The translations under genes were made by a program, and so were the position numbers. 64,000 nt of DNA from CALBPI01 sp038521865. GTDB taxonomy: Bacteria > Pseudomonadota > Gammaproteobacteria > Steroidobacterales > Woeseiaceae. The stretch is taken from NCBI GenBank assembly GCA_038521865.1, contig JBCBKO010000001.1:806001-870000 (forward strand). The letters are read 5' to 3'. Of this stretch, positions 33,579 to 41,484 are shown piece by piece. The first letter of the stretch is position 1; each line of letters starts with the position of its first letter. Below the pieces are notes generated by a model. It was given only the letters and a program-made list of their open reading frames with translations. It was not told where the DNA came from and made no database searches.

Positions 33579-35480
33579 TCACTTCTGGCGTAGCGACGCT
33601 GCGAGGTCTTCGAGTTCAGTCCAGCGCGTCAACAAAGACTCATAGGTAGCCTCGGTCTGCGCAAGATCATCGAGTACAGGTTGCACGGTTTGCTCGAAGT
33701 CCTGTTCGTAAAAGCCGGGGTCAGCCGTCTGCGCCTGCAGCGCCGCCATCCGCTGTTCGAAATGTGCAATTTGCTCGGGCAGTGCATCGAGCTCCCGCTG
33801 GTCCTTATACGAGAGTTTGGATGACTTTTTGGTAAGGCGAGGCTCACCGTCATCGCGATTAATGTCACCCTTGTGGCGCGGCCGATCACTGACTGCAAGC
33901 TTTCGCCCCTTCCGCATCCAGTCTGAGAAATTACCGACGAAACGCTCGACCTTACCGCCGGATTCAAACACCAAAGTGCTGCTCACCACATTGTCGAGAA
34001 ATTGACGATCATGGCTCACCACAATCAACGTCCCCGTGTACGCGCCCAGTTGTGTCTCCAGAACTTGTAGCGTCTCCACGTCGAGATCATTGGTTGGCTC
34101 ATCAAGCACCAGAAGGTTACTCGGCTGGCTCAGAAGTCTTGCAAGCACTACCCGGTTTTTTTCGCCGCCGGATAATGCTGACACTGGGGACAAGATCCGC
34201 TTCGGTGAAAACAGAAACCCTCGAAGATACCCGACCACGTGTCGTGCTTTGCCGTTGAGTACGATGTAGTCATTGCCCTCGCCGACGACCTCGGCAATCG
34301 TCCTGTCGCCATCGAGCTCCCGACGCAACTGATCAAAATAGCCGATTTCAAGATTAGTGCCGTGCTTGATCGTCCCACCATGCGGTTCAAGCTCGCCTAA
34401 CATCAGTTTTAACAGGGTGCTCTTGCCGACACCGTTGTTGCCCACCAGACCAATTCGGTCGCCGCGTTGTATCGTCAAGCTGAGCTTGTCGATCAGCAGA
34501 TGCTCTCCATAGCCGAAAGAGACGTTGTGCAACTGAATCGCCTTTCGTCCTGACTGCTCTGCCGTCTCAATATGTACCCGTGCCGATTGCGGCCGCTTTC
34601 TGCGTTGTGCCGCTGTGTCACGCATCGCGTGCAGCGCTCTGACGCGACCTTCGTTTCGCGTCCGACGGGCCTTGATCCCTTGTCGAATCCAAGCCTCTTC
34701 TTCAGCAAGGCGCTTATCGAATTTGGCGTTCTGCTCATCCTCCTCTTCCCAGGCTTGTTGTCTGGCCTCGAGGTACTGGCGAAAATCGCCGGGCCAGCTA
34801 ATCAGCTTCCCACGATCGATATCGACGATGCGTGTCGCGAGCTTCTGCAAAAATGCACGATCATGCGTCACAAAGACGATGCTGCCCGGGAAGCTGAGCA
34901 GACGCCGCTCAAGCCATTCGATCGTGTCGATATCAAGGTGGTTGGTCGGCTCATCCAGGAGCAATACGTCTGGCGCAAGCACCAGTGCACGGGCGAGCGC
35001 CACCCGTCGACGCCAACCACCCGACAGCCTGCTCAGCGGTGTGTCACCAGGGAGCCCCAATTCGCTCACAGTTCGCTCGATGCGTTTCTCGATATTCCAG
35101 GCATCGCGAGCATCAAGTTCGCTCTGCAGCTGAGAAACTTCATCCGAGTTTGCGGCACCTGAAGCAGTCAGTTCGGTGAAGCGACGGCGTAATTCCAGCA
35201 ATGACGACAGTGCTTCTCCGACGAACTCTGAAGCAGTTTGCTCGCTTGCAGGAGGCAAGGCTTGCGGCAGTTCCGCGACGACCAAACCCTCTTTGCGCAC
35301 GATCTCGCCGTCGTCGGGTATGAGCGCCCCTGAAATCAGCTTCAGTGTCGTCGACTTGCCCGCGCCATTGCGCCCTACGACGCACACGCGCTCTCCCGGC
35401 TCGAGAGAAAAGTCGGCCGCATCGAGTACCGGGTCCGCGCCGAACTCGACTCGGATATCATCAAAACGAAGAAGCGCCAT
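33579..35480 (-). CDS. uup: ABC-F family ATPase Uup
   Basis: This cytosolic ABC-F protein (633 aa) has two ATPase domains and no membrane part. Domain 1: GRNGAGKST, LSGGWRRRVALARAL and LLLDEPTNHLDI. Domain 2: GNNGVGKST, LSGGEKNRVVLARLL and LVLDEPTNDLDV. A basic linker and C-terminal coiled coil (about 555-630) are typical of Uup, which acts on ribosomes and branched DNA intermediates in E. coli. It is divergent from the nitrilase gene, and an AGTATACT palindrome between them provides -10-like hexamers on both strands. Confidence 0.95.
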   Translation of the reverse strand: MALLRFDDIRVEFGADPVLDAADFSLEPGERVCVVGRNGAGKSTTLKLISGALIPDDGEIVRKEGLVVAELPQALPPASEQTASEFVGEALSSLLELRRRFTELTASGAANSDEVSQLQSELDARDAWNIEKRIERTVSELGLPGDTPLSRLSGGWRRRVALARALVLAPDVLLLDEPTNHLDIDTIEWLERRLLSFPGSIVFVTHDRAFLQKLATRIVDIDRGKLISWPGDFRQYLEARQQAWEEEDEQNAKFDKRLAEEEAWIRQGIKARRTRNEGRVRALHAMRDTAAQRRKRPQSARVHIETAEQSGRKAIQLHNVSFGYGEHLLIDKLSLTIQRGDRIGLVGNNGVGKSTLLKLMLGELEPHGGTIKHGTNLEIGYFDQLRRELDGDRTIAEVVGEGNDYIVLNGKARHVVGYLRGFLFSPKRILSPVSALSGGEKNRVVLARLLSQPSNLLVLDEPTNDLDVETLQVLETQLGAYTGTLIVVSHDRQFLDNVVSSTLVFESGGKVERFVGNFSDWMRKGRKLAVSDRPRHKGDINRDDGEPRLTKKSSKLSYKDQRELDALPEQIAHFEQRMAALQAQTADPGFYEQDFEQTVQPVLDDLAQTEATYESLLTRWTELEDLAASLRQK

Positions 35481-35486
35481 CTGCCT

Positions 35487-35494
35487 AGTATACT
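35487..35494. promoter_or_regulatory. AGTATACT: overlapping -10 candidates for uup and the nitrilase gene
   Basis: The 8-bp palindrome reads TATACT on either strand. For the minus strand it ends 7 nt before the uup ATG, which would give an almost leaderless transcript. For the plus strand it lies 38 nt before the nitrilase ATG. No good -35 is visible on either side. Confidence 0.35.
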
Positions 35495-35531
35495 GCGCTA
35501 GAGACTGACGACGCGCTGTTGAGGGTAGACG

Positions 35532-36473
35532 ATGAAGGTGGCCTTAGCCCAGATTGCACCGGTTTTGCTGGACCGTGACTCGACACTCGCCCGCATCTGT
35601 GACGCGATGAACTCAGCGAGCGATGCTCAACTCATTGTGTTTGGGGAAGGTCTGCTCCCAGGTTATCCGTTCTGGGTTGAGCGTACGGACGGTGCACGAT
35701 TCAACTCCGATACCCAAAAGGAATGGTATTCGCGCTATTTGAGCGCGGCCATCGATATCGACGCTGGCGATCTTGCGGTCGTTTGCGATCTTGCACGCGA
35801 GCTCAGTCTCGCCGTGTATCTCGGGATCATGGAAAAGCCCATCGAGCGTGGCGGACACAGCCTGTACGCGTCGCTGGTCTATATCGATGCAGCCGGTCAA
35901 ATCCAGAGCGTACATCGCAAACTGATGCCAACCTATGAAGAACGGCTGGTTTGGTCACCCGGCGACGGGCATGGACTTGTCGCACACGAGCTCGGCGAGT
36001 TTCGGGTGGGCGGGCTGAACTGTTGGGAGAACTGGATGCCACTCGCACGCGCGGCGCTTTACGCACAGGGCGTGAACCTGCATGTGGCCGTGTGGCCAGG
36101 CAACCTGAATAATACCGAGTGGATCACGAGGTTTATTGCACGCGAGTCACGCAGTTTCGTGGTCTCAGTCTCCGGATTGATGCGCGCCAAGGACCTGAAC
36201 TCTGATGCAATGCCCGACACGCAATGGCACGCAGACCAAACGCTCGCAAACGGCGGATCGTGCGTCGCAGGTCCCGACGGGGAGTGGTTACTCGAACCGG
36301 TCATTGACGAAAGCGGCGTGTTCGTCGTCGAGTTGGATCGTCAAGATATCAACCGTGAACGTCAAAATTTCGATCCAAGCGGACACTATGCTAGGCCGGA
36401 TGTACTGCAGCTGAGCGTCAACCGGGCGCGGCTCAAACCCGCGGTTTTCAACGATGAAGAGCCAGAAACGTGA
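35532..36473 (+). CDS. Nitrilase-superfamily hydrolase
   Basis: The 313-residue carbon-nitrogen hydrolase has the catalytic triad in place: Glu39 (VFGEGLLPGYPFW), Lys130 (HRKLMPTYEERLVW) and Cys164 (GGLNCWENWMPLARAAL). The sequence around Cys and PGYPFW matches the aliphatic/aromatic nitrilase branch rather than amidases or NAD synthetase domains, so it should convert a nitrile to an acid or amide. The substrate is unknown. The stop overlaps the GTG start of the inositol-phosphatase-like gene by 4 nt, so the two products are probably made together. Confidence 0.9.
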   Translation: MKVALAQIAPVLLDRDSTLARICDAMNSASDAQLIVFGEGLLPGYPFWVERTDGARFNSDTQKEWYSRYLSAAIDIDAGDLAVVCDLARELSLAVYLGIMEKPIERGGHSLYASLVYIDAAGQIQSVHRKLMPTYEERLVWSPGDGHGLVAHELGEFRVGGLNCWENWMPLARAALYAQGVNLHVAVWPGNLNNTEWITRFIARESRSFVVSVSGLMRAKDLNSDAMPDTQWHADQTLANGGSCVAGPDGEWLLEPVIDESGVFVVELDRQDINRERQNFDPSGHYARPDVLQLSVNRARLKPAVFNDEEPET

Positions 36474-37363
36474 TTGACCGGTCGGCACCATCGGGGCGCG
36501 AACGTACGGCTATGCGGCGAGCCGTGTTCGATTTTCAAAACCGAATGCTTGAGCCGCTGCTCATCGCTGGCCGCTATGCCATGCGGCTACAGTCGCGCCT
36601 CAAACAAGAGCAACACGTGAAAACCGGCGACGCCTGGCAGTCTGCCTTAACCGATGCCGATATCGGCATACAACAGGTATTCGAAGCGTTCGTCCTTGCC
36701 GAATTCCCATCGTGGAATTTTTTCGGTGAAGAGCATGAATCCACAAGCAACACCGGATACTTCCCTTCAGATGCCGACGCTTGTGTGATGCTCGATCCGA
36801 TCAACGGCACCCGTCTATACCGGGACCAGAGCATCTTCTTTGATGTGCTCGTATCACTCAGCTGGCGCGAACAGATCGTCGCGACGATGAGCTACCACCC
36901 GGCCCGAGAACTTTTGCTTGGTGCGAACCTTTTTGGCGCAAACTATATGCGGTCCGGCGCAAAGCTCGCGAAGACCACGCTGCTGCCGACACCCAAGGTT
37001 GTGAATGCGGCGATCGGCACCTATCAGACGGGAGATGCGCTGCGCTCAGTAGTGGCGGATGTGCACCCGACCTTTGATTTCAGCCTGGACTATGATCCTG
37101 ATGATCCCCGCTGTTGCCTCAACAGCGTATTTACCGGTGAGCTAGGTGGCTATCTGATGCTGAACTGCGCAATTCTGGACATTGGTGCAACCGCGTTCGC
37201 GGTCCAACGCGCGGGTGGAATCGCTTCCAAACCCGATGGCACACCGCTGGAGTTTCTCGACCGGTTCAACCCCGAATCACGACATGACCTTCTCGTAGCA
37301 AGGGATCCCGAATTGCACTCGCGCGTGGCAAGCGCGATCAAGGAATCTGGTTTGTGGACCTGA
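36470..37363 (+). CDS. Inositol-monophosphatase-family protein with altered metal site
   Basis: The 297-residue protein belongs to the IMPase/CysQ sugar phosphatase family by FFGEEHES (Glu87/88), LDPINGTRLY and LDIGATAFAVQRAGG. In the usual DPIDGT motif the second Asp is Asn112, and the WDxAAG motif has become LDIGAT, so two conserved positions are changed while the first Asp of each motif remains. It may have reduced or altered phosphatase activity, or another function. GTG at 36470 overlaps the nitrilase stop by 4 nt. The coupling to a nitrilase is unusual. Confidence 0.8.
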   Translation: MIDRSAPSGRERTAMRRAVFDFQNRMLEPLLIAGRYAMRLQSRLKQEQHVKTGDAWQSALTDADIGIQQVFEAFVLAEFPSWNFFGEEHESTSNTGYFPSDADACVMLDPINGTRLYRDQSIFFDVLVSLSWREQIVATMSYHPARELLLGANLFGANYMRSGAKLAKTTLLPTPKVVNAAIGTYQTGDALRSVVADVHPTFDFSLDYDPDDPRCCLNSVFTGELGGYLMLNCAILDIGATAFAVQRAGGIASKPDGTPLEFLDRFNPESRHDLLVARDPELHSRVASAIKESGLWT

Positions 37364-37372
37364 CCGGGTCGA

Positions 37373-37834
37373 CTATTCCGCGAGAAAATACAGACCGATC
37401 GTGTCTGCGGTGCAGGCGGGCTTGCGGGCGCCCTCGAGCTCGATCGCGTGCTCGGACACTAGGTACAACGCACCCGCACGCTTGCGTGCTTGTGCCAGTT
37501 TGGTACGAATCCGGACTCGGTCTCCCGAGCACACCATGCTGGAAAATCTGACCTTGTTGCAGCCGAAATTGATGGTCCTCTCCAAACCCACAAAATCGAC
37601 GAAATCGCGGGTCAACCGAGGAATCAAAGCCAGAGTTAGATAGCCATGCGCAATGGTTCGCCCGCCAGGCAGCTCTTCGGCCGCGCGCTCAGGATTCACA
37701 TGTATCCACTGGTCATCCCCGGTCGCCTCGGCAAACTGATCGATATCCTTCTGGGTGATCGGATACCAATCGGACACGCCAATTTCCCGCCCTACGAATG
37801 CCTGCGCATCCTCTACCGAGGTTATCCTTATCAC
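37373..37834 (-). CDS. MaoC-like dehydratase/hotdog protein
   Basis: The 153-residue single-hotdog protein has the R-hydratase pattern FAEATGDDQWIHVNPERA and IAHGYLTLALIP, with Asp and His of the hydratase 2 motif. Such proteins hydrate enoyl-CoA or bind acyl-CoA or acyl-ACP. The GTG at 37834 (MIRITSVED) is chosen. A TTG at 37852 would add six residues. It converges on the phosphatase-like gene and is divergent from the mocA-like gene. It adds to the acyl-CoA theme but is not in an operon with those genes. Confidence 0.85.
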   Translation of the reverse strand: MIRITSVEDAQAFVGREIGVSDWYPITQKDIDQFAEATGDDQWIHVNPERAAEELPGGRTIAHGYLTLALIPRLTRDFVDFVGLERTINFGCNKVRFSSMVCSGDRVRIRTKLAQARKRAGALYLVSEHAIELEGARKPACTADTIGLYFLAE

Positions 37835-37907
37835 GATACGAGACCTGAGCAACTCACCTGACTACGAAGTGCACGATGCCCGAGATTGATCAAAACCTCA
37901 AAGACTG

Positions 37908-38528
37908 ATGTTTAAGCTCAACAATGATTATCAGCTGTCTGTGCTCCTGCTCGCCGCTGGCGGCGGTCGTCGTATCGGTGGCAACAAGCCGCTCACCCAG
38001 CTTGGCGGGCAAACACTGCTAGAGCGTGCTGTCGAACAGATCCGGCGCGGTACGGCGTGTAATCCGGTAGTCGTTACCGGAGCGAACCATACGGCCGTAT
38101 TGAACGCTCTGGAGCGACTTGGTTGTCCTTTTGTACACAATGGTGACTGGGAATCCGGGATGGGCCGCAGTATTGCGGTTGGAGTGCGCGTGCTAGCTCA
38201 GCGAACCACCCACTGCATGCTGGCGCTGGTCGATCAGCCTCTGATCGAGCCGAAGAATTTACGTGAACTCGTAACGGCCAGTCGCAACGATCCCGACGCC
38301 ATCGCGGTCAGTAGGTTTGACGCATCCAATGGTCCACCCGCCATTTTTCCGAGCAGCTGCTTCGATGCGTTAAGGGAGCTAAGTGGAGACGTTGGCGCCA
38401 GGACCATTGTGCGTCAGCATCAGCGCGTGGTGTCGGTGAGTGTGCCCGGCGCCGAGCACGATATTGATGACGAGCAAGGGCGCCTGAACGCTGAGGCGTT
38501 ACTCAAAAAAGAGCTACGCTCAATGTGA
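37908..38528 (+). CDS. MocA-like molybdenum cofactor nucleotidyltransferase
   Basis: The 206-residue protein opens with the nucleotide-transferase signature LLAAGGGRRIGGNKPL and has LALVDQPLI and PPAIFP, matching MocA (CTP:molybdopterin cytidylyltransferase) and relatives. It overlaps the end of the moaE gene, on the opposite strand, by 9 nt. MocA inserts CMP onto molybdopterin for xanthine-dehydrogenase-family enzymes, and an XdhC-like gene at 50851 supports presence of such an enzyme. MobA versus MocA specificity rests on overall resemblance only. A separate mobA lies at 39215. Confidence 0.8.
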   Translation: MFKLNNDYQLSVLLLAAGGGRRIGGNKPLTQLGGQTLLERAVEQIRRGTACNPVVVTGANHTAVLNALERLGCPFVHNGDWESGMGRSIAVGVRVLAQRTTHCMLALVDQPLIEPKNLRELVTASRNDPDAIAVSRFDASNGPPAIFPSSCFDALRELSGDVGARTIVRQHQRVVSVSVPGAEHDIDDEQGRLNAEALLKKELRSM

Positions 38529-38972
38529 GTGCGCGTGTGCGTGACCGTGCTTGGCGCAACGCTCGCAGTTGACCCAACCGGAATCGCCGTCGACGTAGTG
38601 CTCTTTCTTCCAGATCGGCAGTTCCACCTTGATCCGATCGATGATCTCTCGACAGGCACGGAACGCCTCATCGCGGTGCGCCGATATCACGCCAACCCAC
38701 ACCGCGCTGTCACCAAGCTCCAGCGCGCCTTCGCGATGCACTGCACGCGCTGCAATGGCGCCCGTCTGCTCGATGACTTCGGCAATAATGCGCTCCCCTT
38801 CGCTGATCGCGAGTGGCTTGTAGACCTCATATTCGAGGGCGCGTACTTCGCGCCCCTCGTTATGGTTGCGGACCCACCCTTCGAAGACGACAAAGCCGCC
38901 AGCGGTCACGTCCGCCATTTCACGGCGCAGTCCGGCGGTATCGATCGGCGCGTAAGAAATCTCCATGCTCAT
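38520..38972 (-). CDS. moaE: Molybdopterin synthase catalytic subunit with Cys/His-rich tail
   Basis: MoaE, with thiocarboxylated MoaD, converts cPMP to molybdopterin. The 150-residue protein has GGFVVFEGWVRNHNEGREV, ALEYEVYKPLA, GVISAHRDEAF and KVELPIWKKEHY with the catalytic Lys residues (115 and 122/123). Past the usual end it carries CERC (136-139) and five His residues in alternating positions (142-150), a likely metal-binding tail that E. coli MoaE lacks. It starts 3 nt after the moaD stop and is last in moaA-moaC-mobA-moaD-moaE. Confidence 0.95.
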   Translation of the reverse strand: MSMEISYAPIDTAGLRREMADVTAGGFVVFEGWVRNHNEGREVRALEYEVYKPLAISEGERIIAEVIEQTGAIAARAVHREGALELGDSAVWVGVISAHRDEAFRACREIIDRIKVELPIWKKEHYVDGDSGWVNCERCAKHGHAHAHSH

Positions 38973-38975
38973 GCT

Positions 38976-39218
38976 CTAGCCTCCTGCAACCGGCGGAAAC
39001 AACAACACGGTATCACCGTCATTCACCGCGTCTGACCACTCCGCCATCTTGCCGTTGATCGCGACCTTGCAATGCCCTCTCGGATCAGACGTTGCATGTC
39101 GATGTTCCAGCTCCTGGAACAAAGCCAGCGCGTCTTCGGCAGTAGTCTCAACCGTTTCCTGGCTGCGCCCGGCACGATCCCTAAACAACGCAAAATACTC
39201 GACGGACACTGATTTCAT
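38976..39218 (-). CDS. moaD: Molybdopterin synthase sulfur carrier subunit
   Basis: This is an 80-residue ubiquitin-like sulfur carrier. It begins VSVEYFALFRDRAG and ends in VAGG, the Gly-Gly tail that is adenylated and thiocarboxylated. ATG at 39218 overlaps the mobA stop as ATGA. It lies directly before moaE, as in most moa operons. Confidence 0.94.
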   Translation of the reverse strand: MKSVSVEYFALFRDRAGRSQETVETTAEDALALFQELEHRHATSDPRGHCKVAINGKMAEWSDAVNDGDTVLLFPPVAGG

Positions 39219-39808
39219 CGTTGCGCCTCCATCCATTGATCCCGCTCCTCGGGAGTATTCATGTTGGTAATTTCGCGATCACTTGAGACCTCGACCAGCG
39301 TCGCACCTGCTTGCAATAGGCACTTTCTGGCGCACCGTCTTCCCGCATCCAACGCCTCCGCCACTCGATCTCGCATTTCCGGTCTCCAGATTGCGTAGAG
39401 CGGTTCCGGCAAGTCGCTGCCGGCAGCAGCACTCGCCAAAGCGATCGAGGTCGTGTCTTCGGAGGCCGCACTGACAAGCACGCCAAGACCCTCCCGACTG
39501 AGACCCGGCATGTCACACGCCAGCACCAACCATTCCGCCTCGGGATCGTGATCAAACGCTGTAAGAATACCGCCGAGAGGGCCCTCACCAGGGCGAGAAT
39601 CCACGAGCTGAGGATGGCGCGCTCTGACCGAATCCGCAGTTTGGTCTGCACTTACGCTCACCCAAACGTCGTCGGCGAATTCTTTGGCGAGTGCTACAGT
39701 CCTGTCGAGCAGGGTTTCGCCACCCACGGCAATCGCTGCCTTGTCCTCGCCCATGCGCCGACTGCGGCCGCCGGCCAATACCAGAGCCAGTCTGCGCCGA
39801 TCACTCAC
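39215..39808 (-). CDS. mobA: Molybdenum cofactor guanylyltransferase
   Basis: MobA attaches GMP to molybdenum cofactor to form the bis-MGD precursor used by DMSO-reductase family enzymes. The 197-residue protein starts at GTG (39808), with AAGGA upstream, and opens LALVLAGGRSRRMGEDKAAI, the nucleotide-binding signature. DSRPGEGPLGGI and LACDMPGLS follow. It overlaps moaC by 8 nt and moaD by 4 nt, embedding it in the moa operon. The longer upstream frame is rejected because it runs into moaC. Confidence 0.92.
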   Translation of the reverse strand: MSDRRRLALVLAGGRSRRMGEDKAAIAVGGETLLDRTVALAKEFADDVWVSVSADQTADSVRARHPQLVDSRPGEGPLGGILTAFDHDPEAEWLVLACDMPGLSREGLGVLVSAASEDTTSIALASAAAGSDLPEPLYAIWRPEMRDRVAEALDAGRRCARKCLLQAGATLVEVSSDREITNMNTPEERDQWMEAQR

Positions 39809-40289
39809 GATGAAAGTCCTTCTTGCCACCAGTCTTTGAATGGAGGCGGGTACGCCGGATTTCGATGTCGTGAGAGCGCGCCTTGCACATGTCGTATACC
39901 GTGAGGGCCGCGACGCTCGCACCCGTAAGCGCTTCCATTTCCACGCCAGTGCGATGCATCACACGACATTCACAGCGTATCTCAACAACGTTGCCACGCA
40001 AGATGAGGTCCACGTCGCACCCCGTTAAGCCCAGCGGATGGCAGAAGGGAATCAGCTCGTGCGTTCTCTTGGCCGCCATCACACCAGCGATCGACGCGGT
40101 CGTAAGTACCGATCCTTTTGGGCTGACCAGCGCACCGTCATCCGCACCAAAAGCCTCAATCACCGAGTCTGGCAACACGACCTCGCATACCGCAACAGCG
40201 GTCCTCAGCGTTTCATGCTTTGAGGTGACATCGACCATCATCGGCGTTCCGTCCGCCGCGACATGGGTGAGTCCGTTATCCGCCGACAC
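39801..40289 (-). CDS. moaC: Cyclic pyranopterin monophosphate synthase
   Basis: MoaC converts the MoaA product to cyclic pyranopterin monophosphate. The 162-residue protein has MVDVTSKHETLRTA, GVMAAKRTHELIPFCHPL, EMEALTGASVAALTVYDMCKA and KTGGKKDF, all diagnostic for MoaC. It overlaps moaA by 14 nt and mobA by 8 nt. The length and motifs are complete. Confidence 0.97.
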   Translation of the reverse strand: MSADNGLTHVAADGTPMMVDVTSKHETLRTAVAVCEVVLPDSVIEAFGADDGALVSPKGSVLTTASIAGVMAAKRTHELIPFCHPLGLTGCDVDLILRGNVVEIRCECRVMHRTGVEMEALTGASVAALTVYDMCKARSHDIEIRRTRLHSKTGGKKDFHRE

Positions 40290-41304
40290 GGTGCATTTCC
40301 ACTTTAGGCAGTAGTGGCTGCTCGCTCATCGCCCGCTGTTCGCTGTAGCGATCTTCGCGCCGGAGCCACACTCGTCGAATCATGTTGCCAATCTCTTCAT
40401 CGCTCGCACCCCACCGCAATGGCTCAAGGAAGCGGGTGCCCTGCGTCGCGAACAAACAGGTATAGAGCGTGCCATCAGCCGCGAGGCGCGCCCGATGGCA
40501 ACTGCCACAGAACGGCGCGGTCACGGATGAGATGAAACCGATCTCTCCGCCACCGTCGCTGTACCGATAACGGCGAGCGACCTCACCACGATAGTTCGGC
40601 TGCAATGACTCCACCGGCCAACGCGCGTTGATATGCCCTAGCAGCTCTGATGACGGCACCACATGGTCGCGTTGCCATCCGTTGCGATTTCCGACGTCCA
40701 TGTACTCAATCAACCGAACGACATGCGAAGTCCCGCGGAAATACTCAAGAACATCGAGCACACCATCGTCATTCACGCCGCGTTGAACCACCGTGTTGAT
40801 CTTCAGCGAAAAACCCGCAAGCTCGGCACCTGCAACACCAGCGAGCACAGCATCGAGATCGCCACGCCCTCCGCTCATTTGCGCAAATCGGTCAGGGTTG
40901 ACACTGTCGAGACTTAACGTAATCCGTTTCAGCCCTGCATCTCTAAGTGCCTGCGCTTTCGGCGCAAGTAACTGACCATTCGTCGTGATTGCGAGGTCGT
41001 CGACACCTGGGATTGTCGCAAGCCGTTCGATTAAGTTCACAATGTTCTTGTCTAACAGCGGCTCGCCACCGGTGAGCCGCAGCTTGGTCACACCGAGACC
41101 CACCATGATAGTCGCCATACGGACAATCTCTTCGTGACTCAAGCGTGCGTCCCGTTTGAGAAATTCGTAATCGTCCCCGAACTCACTGATCGGCATGCAA
41201 TAAGGGCATCGATAATTACATCGATCGATCAGCGAGATTCTCAGATCACGAATCGGTCGATCCAAACGATCCGTGGGGTGATTGAGGCCTTTGGGGTTGG
41301 TCAT
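40276..41304 (-). CDS. moaA: GTP 3',8-cyclase (radical SAM)
   Basis: MoaA rearranges GTP to 3',8-cyclo-GTP, the first step of molybdenum cofactor synthesis. The N-terminal radical-SAM cluster motif is CNYRCPYC. LRLTGGEPLL and TTNG follow, the C-terminal cluster is CGSC and a third Cys lies in TLYTC. The protein ends in Gly-Gly (HRVGG), required in E. coli MoaA. ATG at 41304 (MTNPKGLNH) gives 342 aa. A -10-like TATACT and a 12-bp palindrome sit 20-40 nt upstream. It heads moaA-moaC-mobA-moaD-moaE. Confidence 0.96.
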   Translation of the reverse strand: MTNPKGLNHPTDRLDRPIRDLRISLIDRCNYRCPYCMPISEFGDDYEFLKRDARLSHEEIVRMATIMVGLGVTKLRLTGGEPLLDKNIVNLIERLATIPGVDDLAITTNGQLLAPKAQALRDAGLKRITLSLDSVNPDRFAQMSGGRGDLDAVLAGVAGAELAGFSLKINTVVQRGVNDDGVLDVLEYFRGTSHVVRLIEYMDVGNRNGWQRDHVVPSSELLGHINARWPVESLQPNYRGEVARRYRYSDGGGEIGFISSVTAPFCGSCHRARLAADGTLYTCLFATQGTRFLEPLRWGASDEEIGNMIRRVWLRREDRYSEQRAMSEQPLLPKVEMHRVGG

Positions 41305-41323
41305 CAAAGCAGCAGAGCGAAAC

Positions 41324-41341
41324 AAACGATCGTTTAGTATA
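41324..41341 (-). promoter_or_regulatory. moaA promoter element with operator-like palindrome
   Basis: On the minus strand TATACT (41341-41336) is followed immediately by the perfect 12-bp palindrome AAACGATCGTTT (41324-41335), covering the expected transcription start about 25 nt before the moaA ATG. That is a typical place for a repressor site. A clear -35 is not seen. Confidence 0.45.
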
Positions 41342-41484
41342 GCCCGTCCGGCTTTGTTGTGCGCCGCAGCATTCCCTCCTATACTCGGTCGTCGGATGGG
41401 GGGCGCATCCGCCGCCGGCAGTTGTCGTGCACTCAAATGATCCCTGCCCCGAAAGCCATGTTCATGGCCTGCCTGGAATCAACT

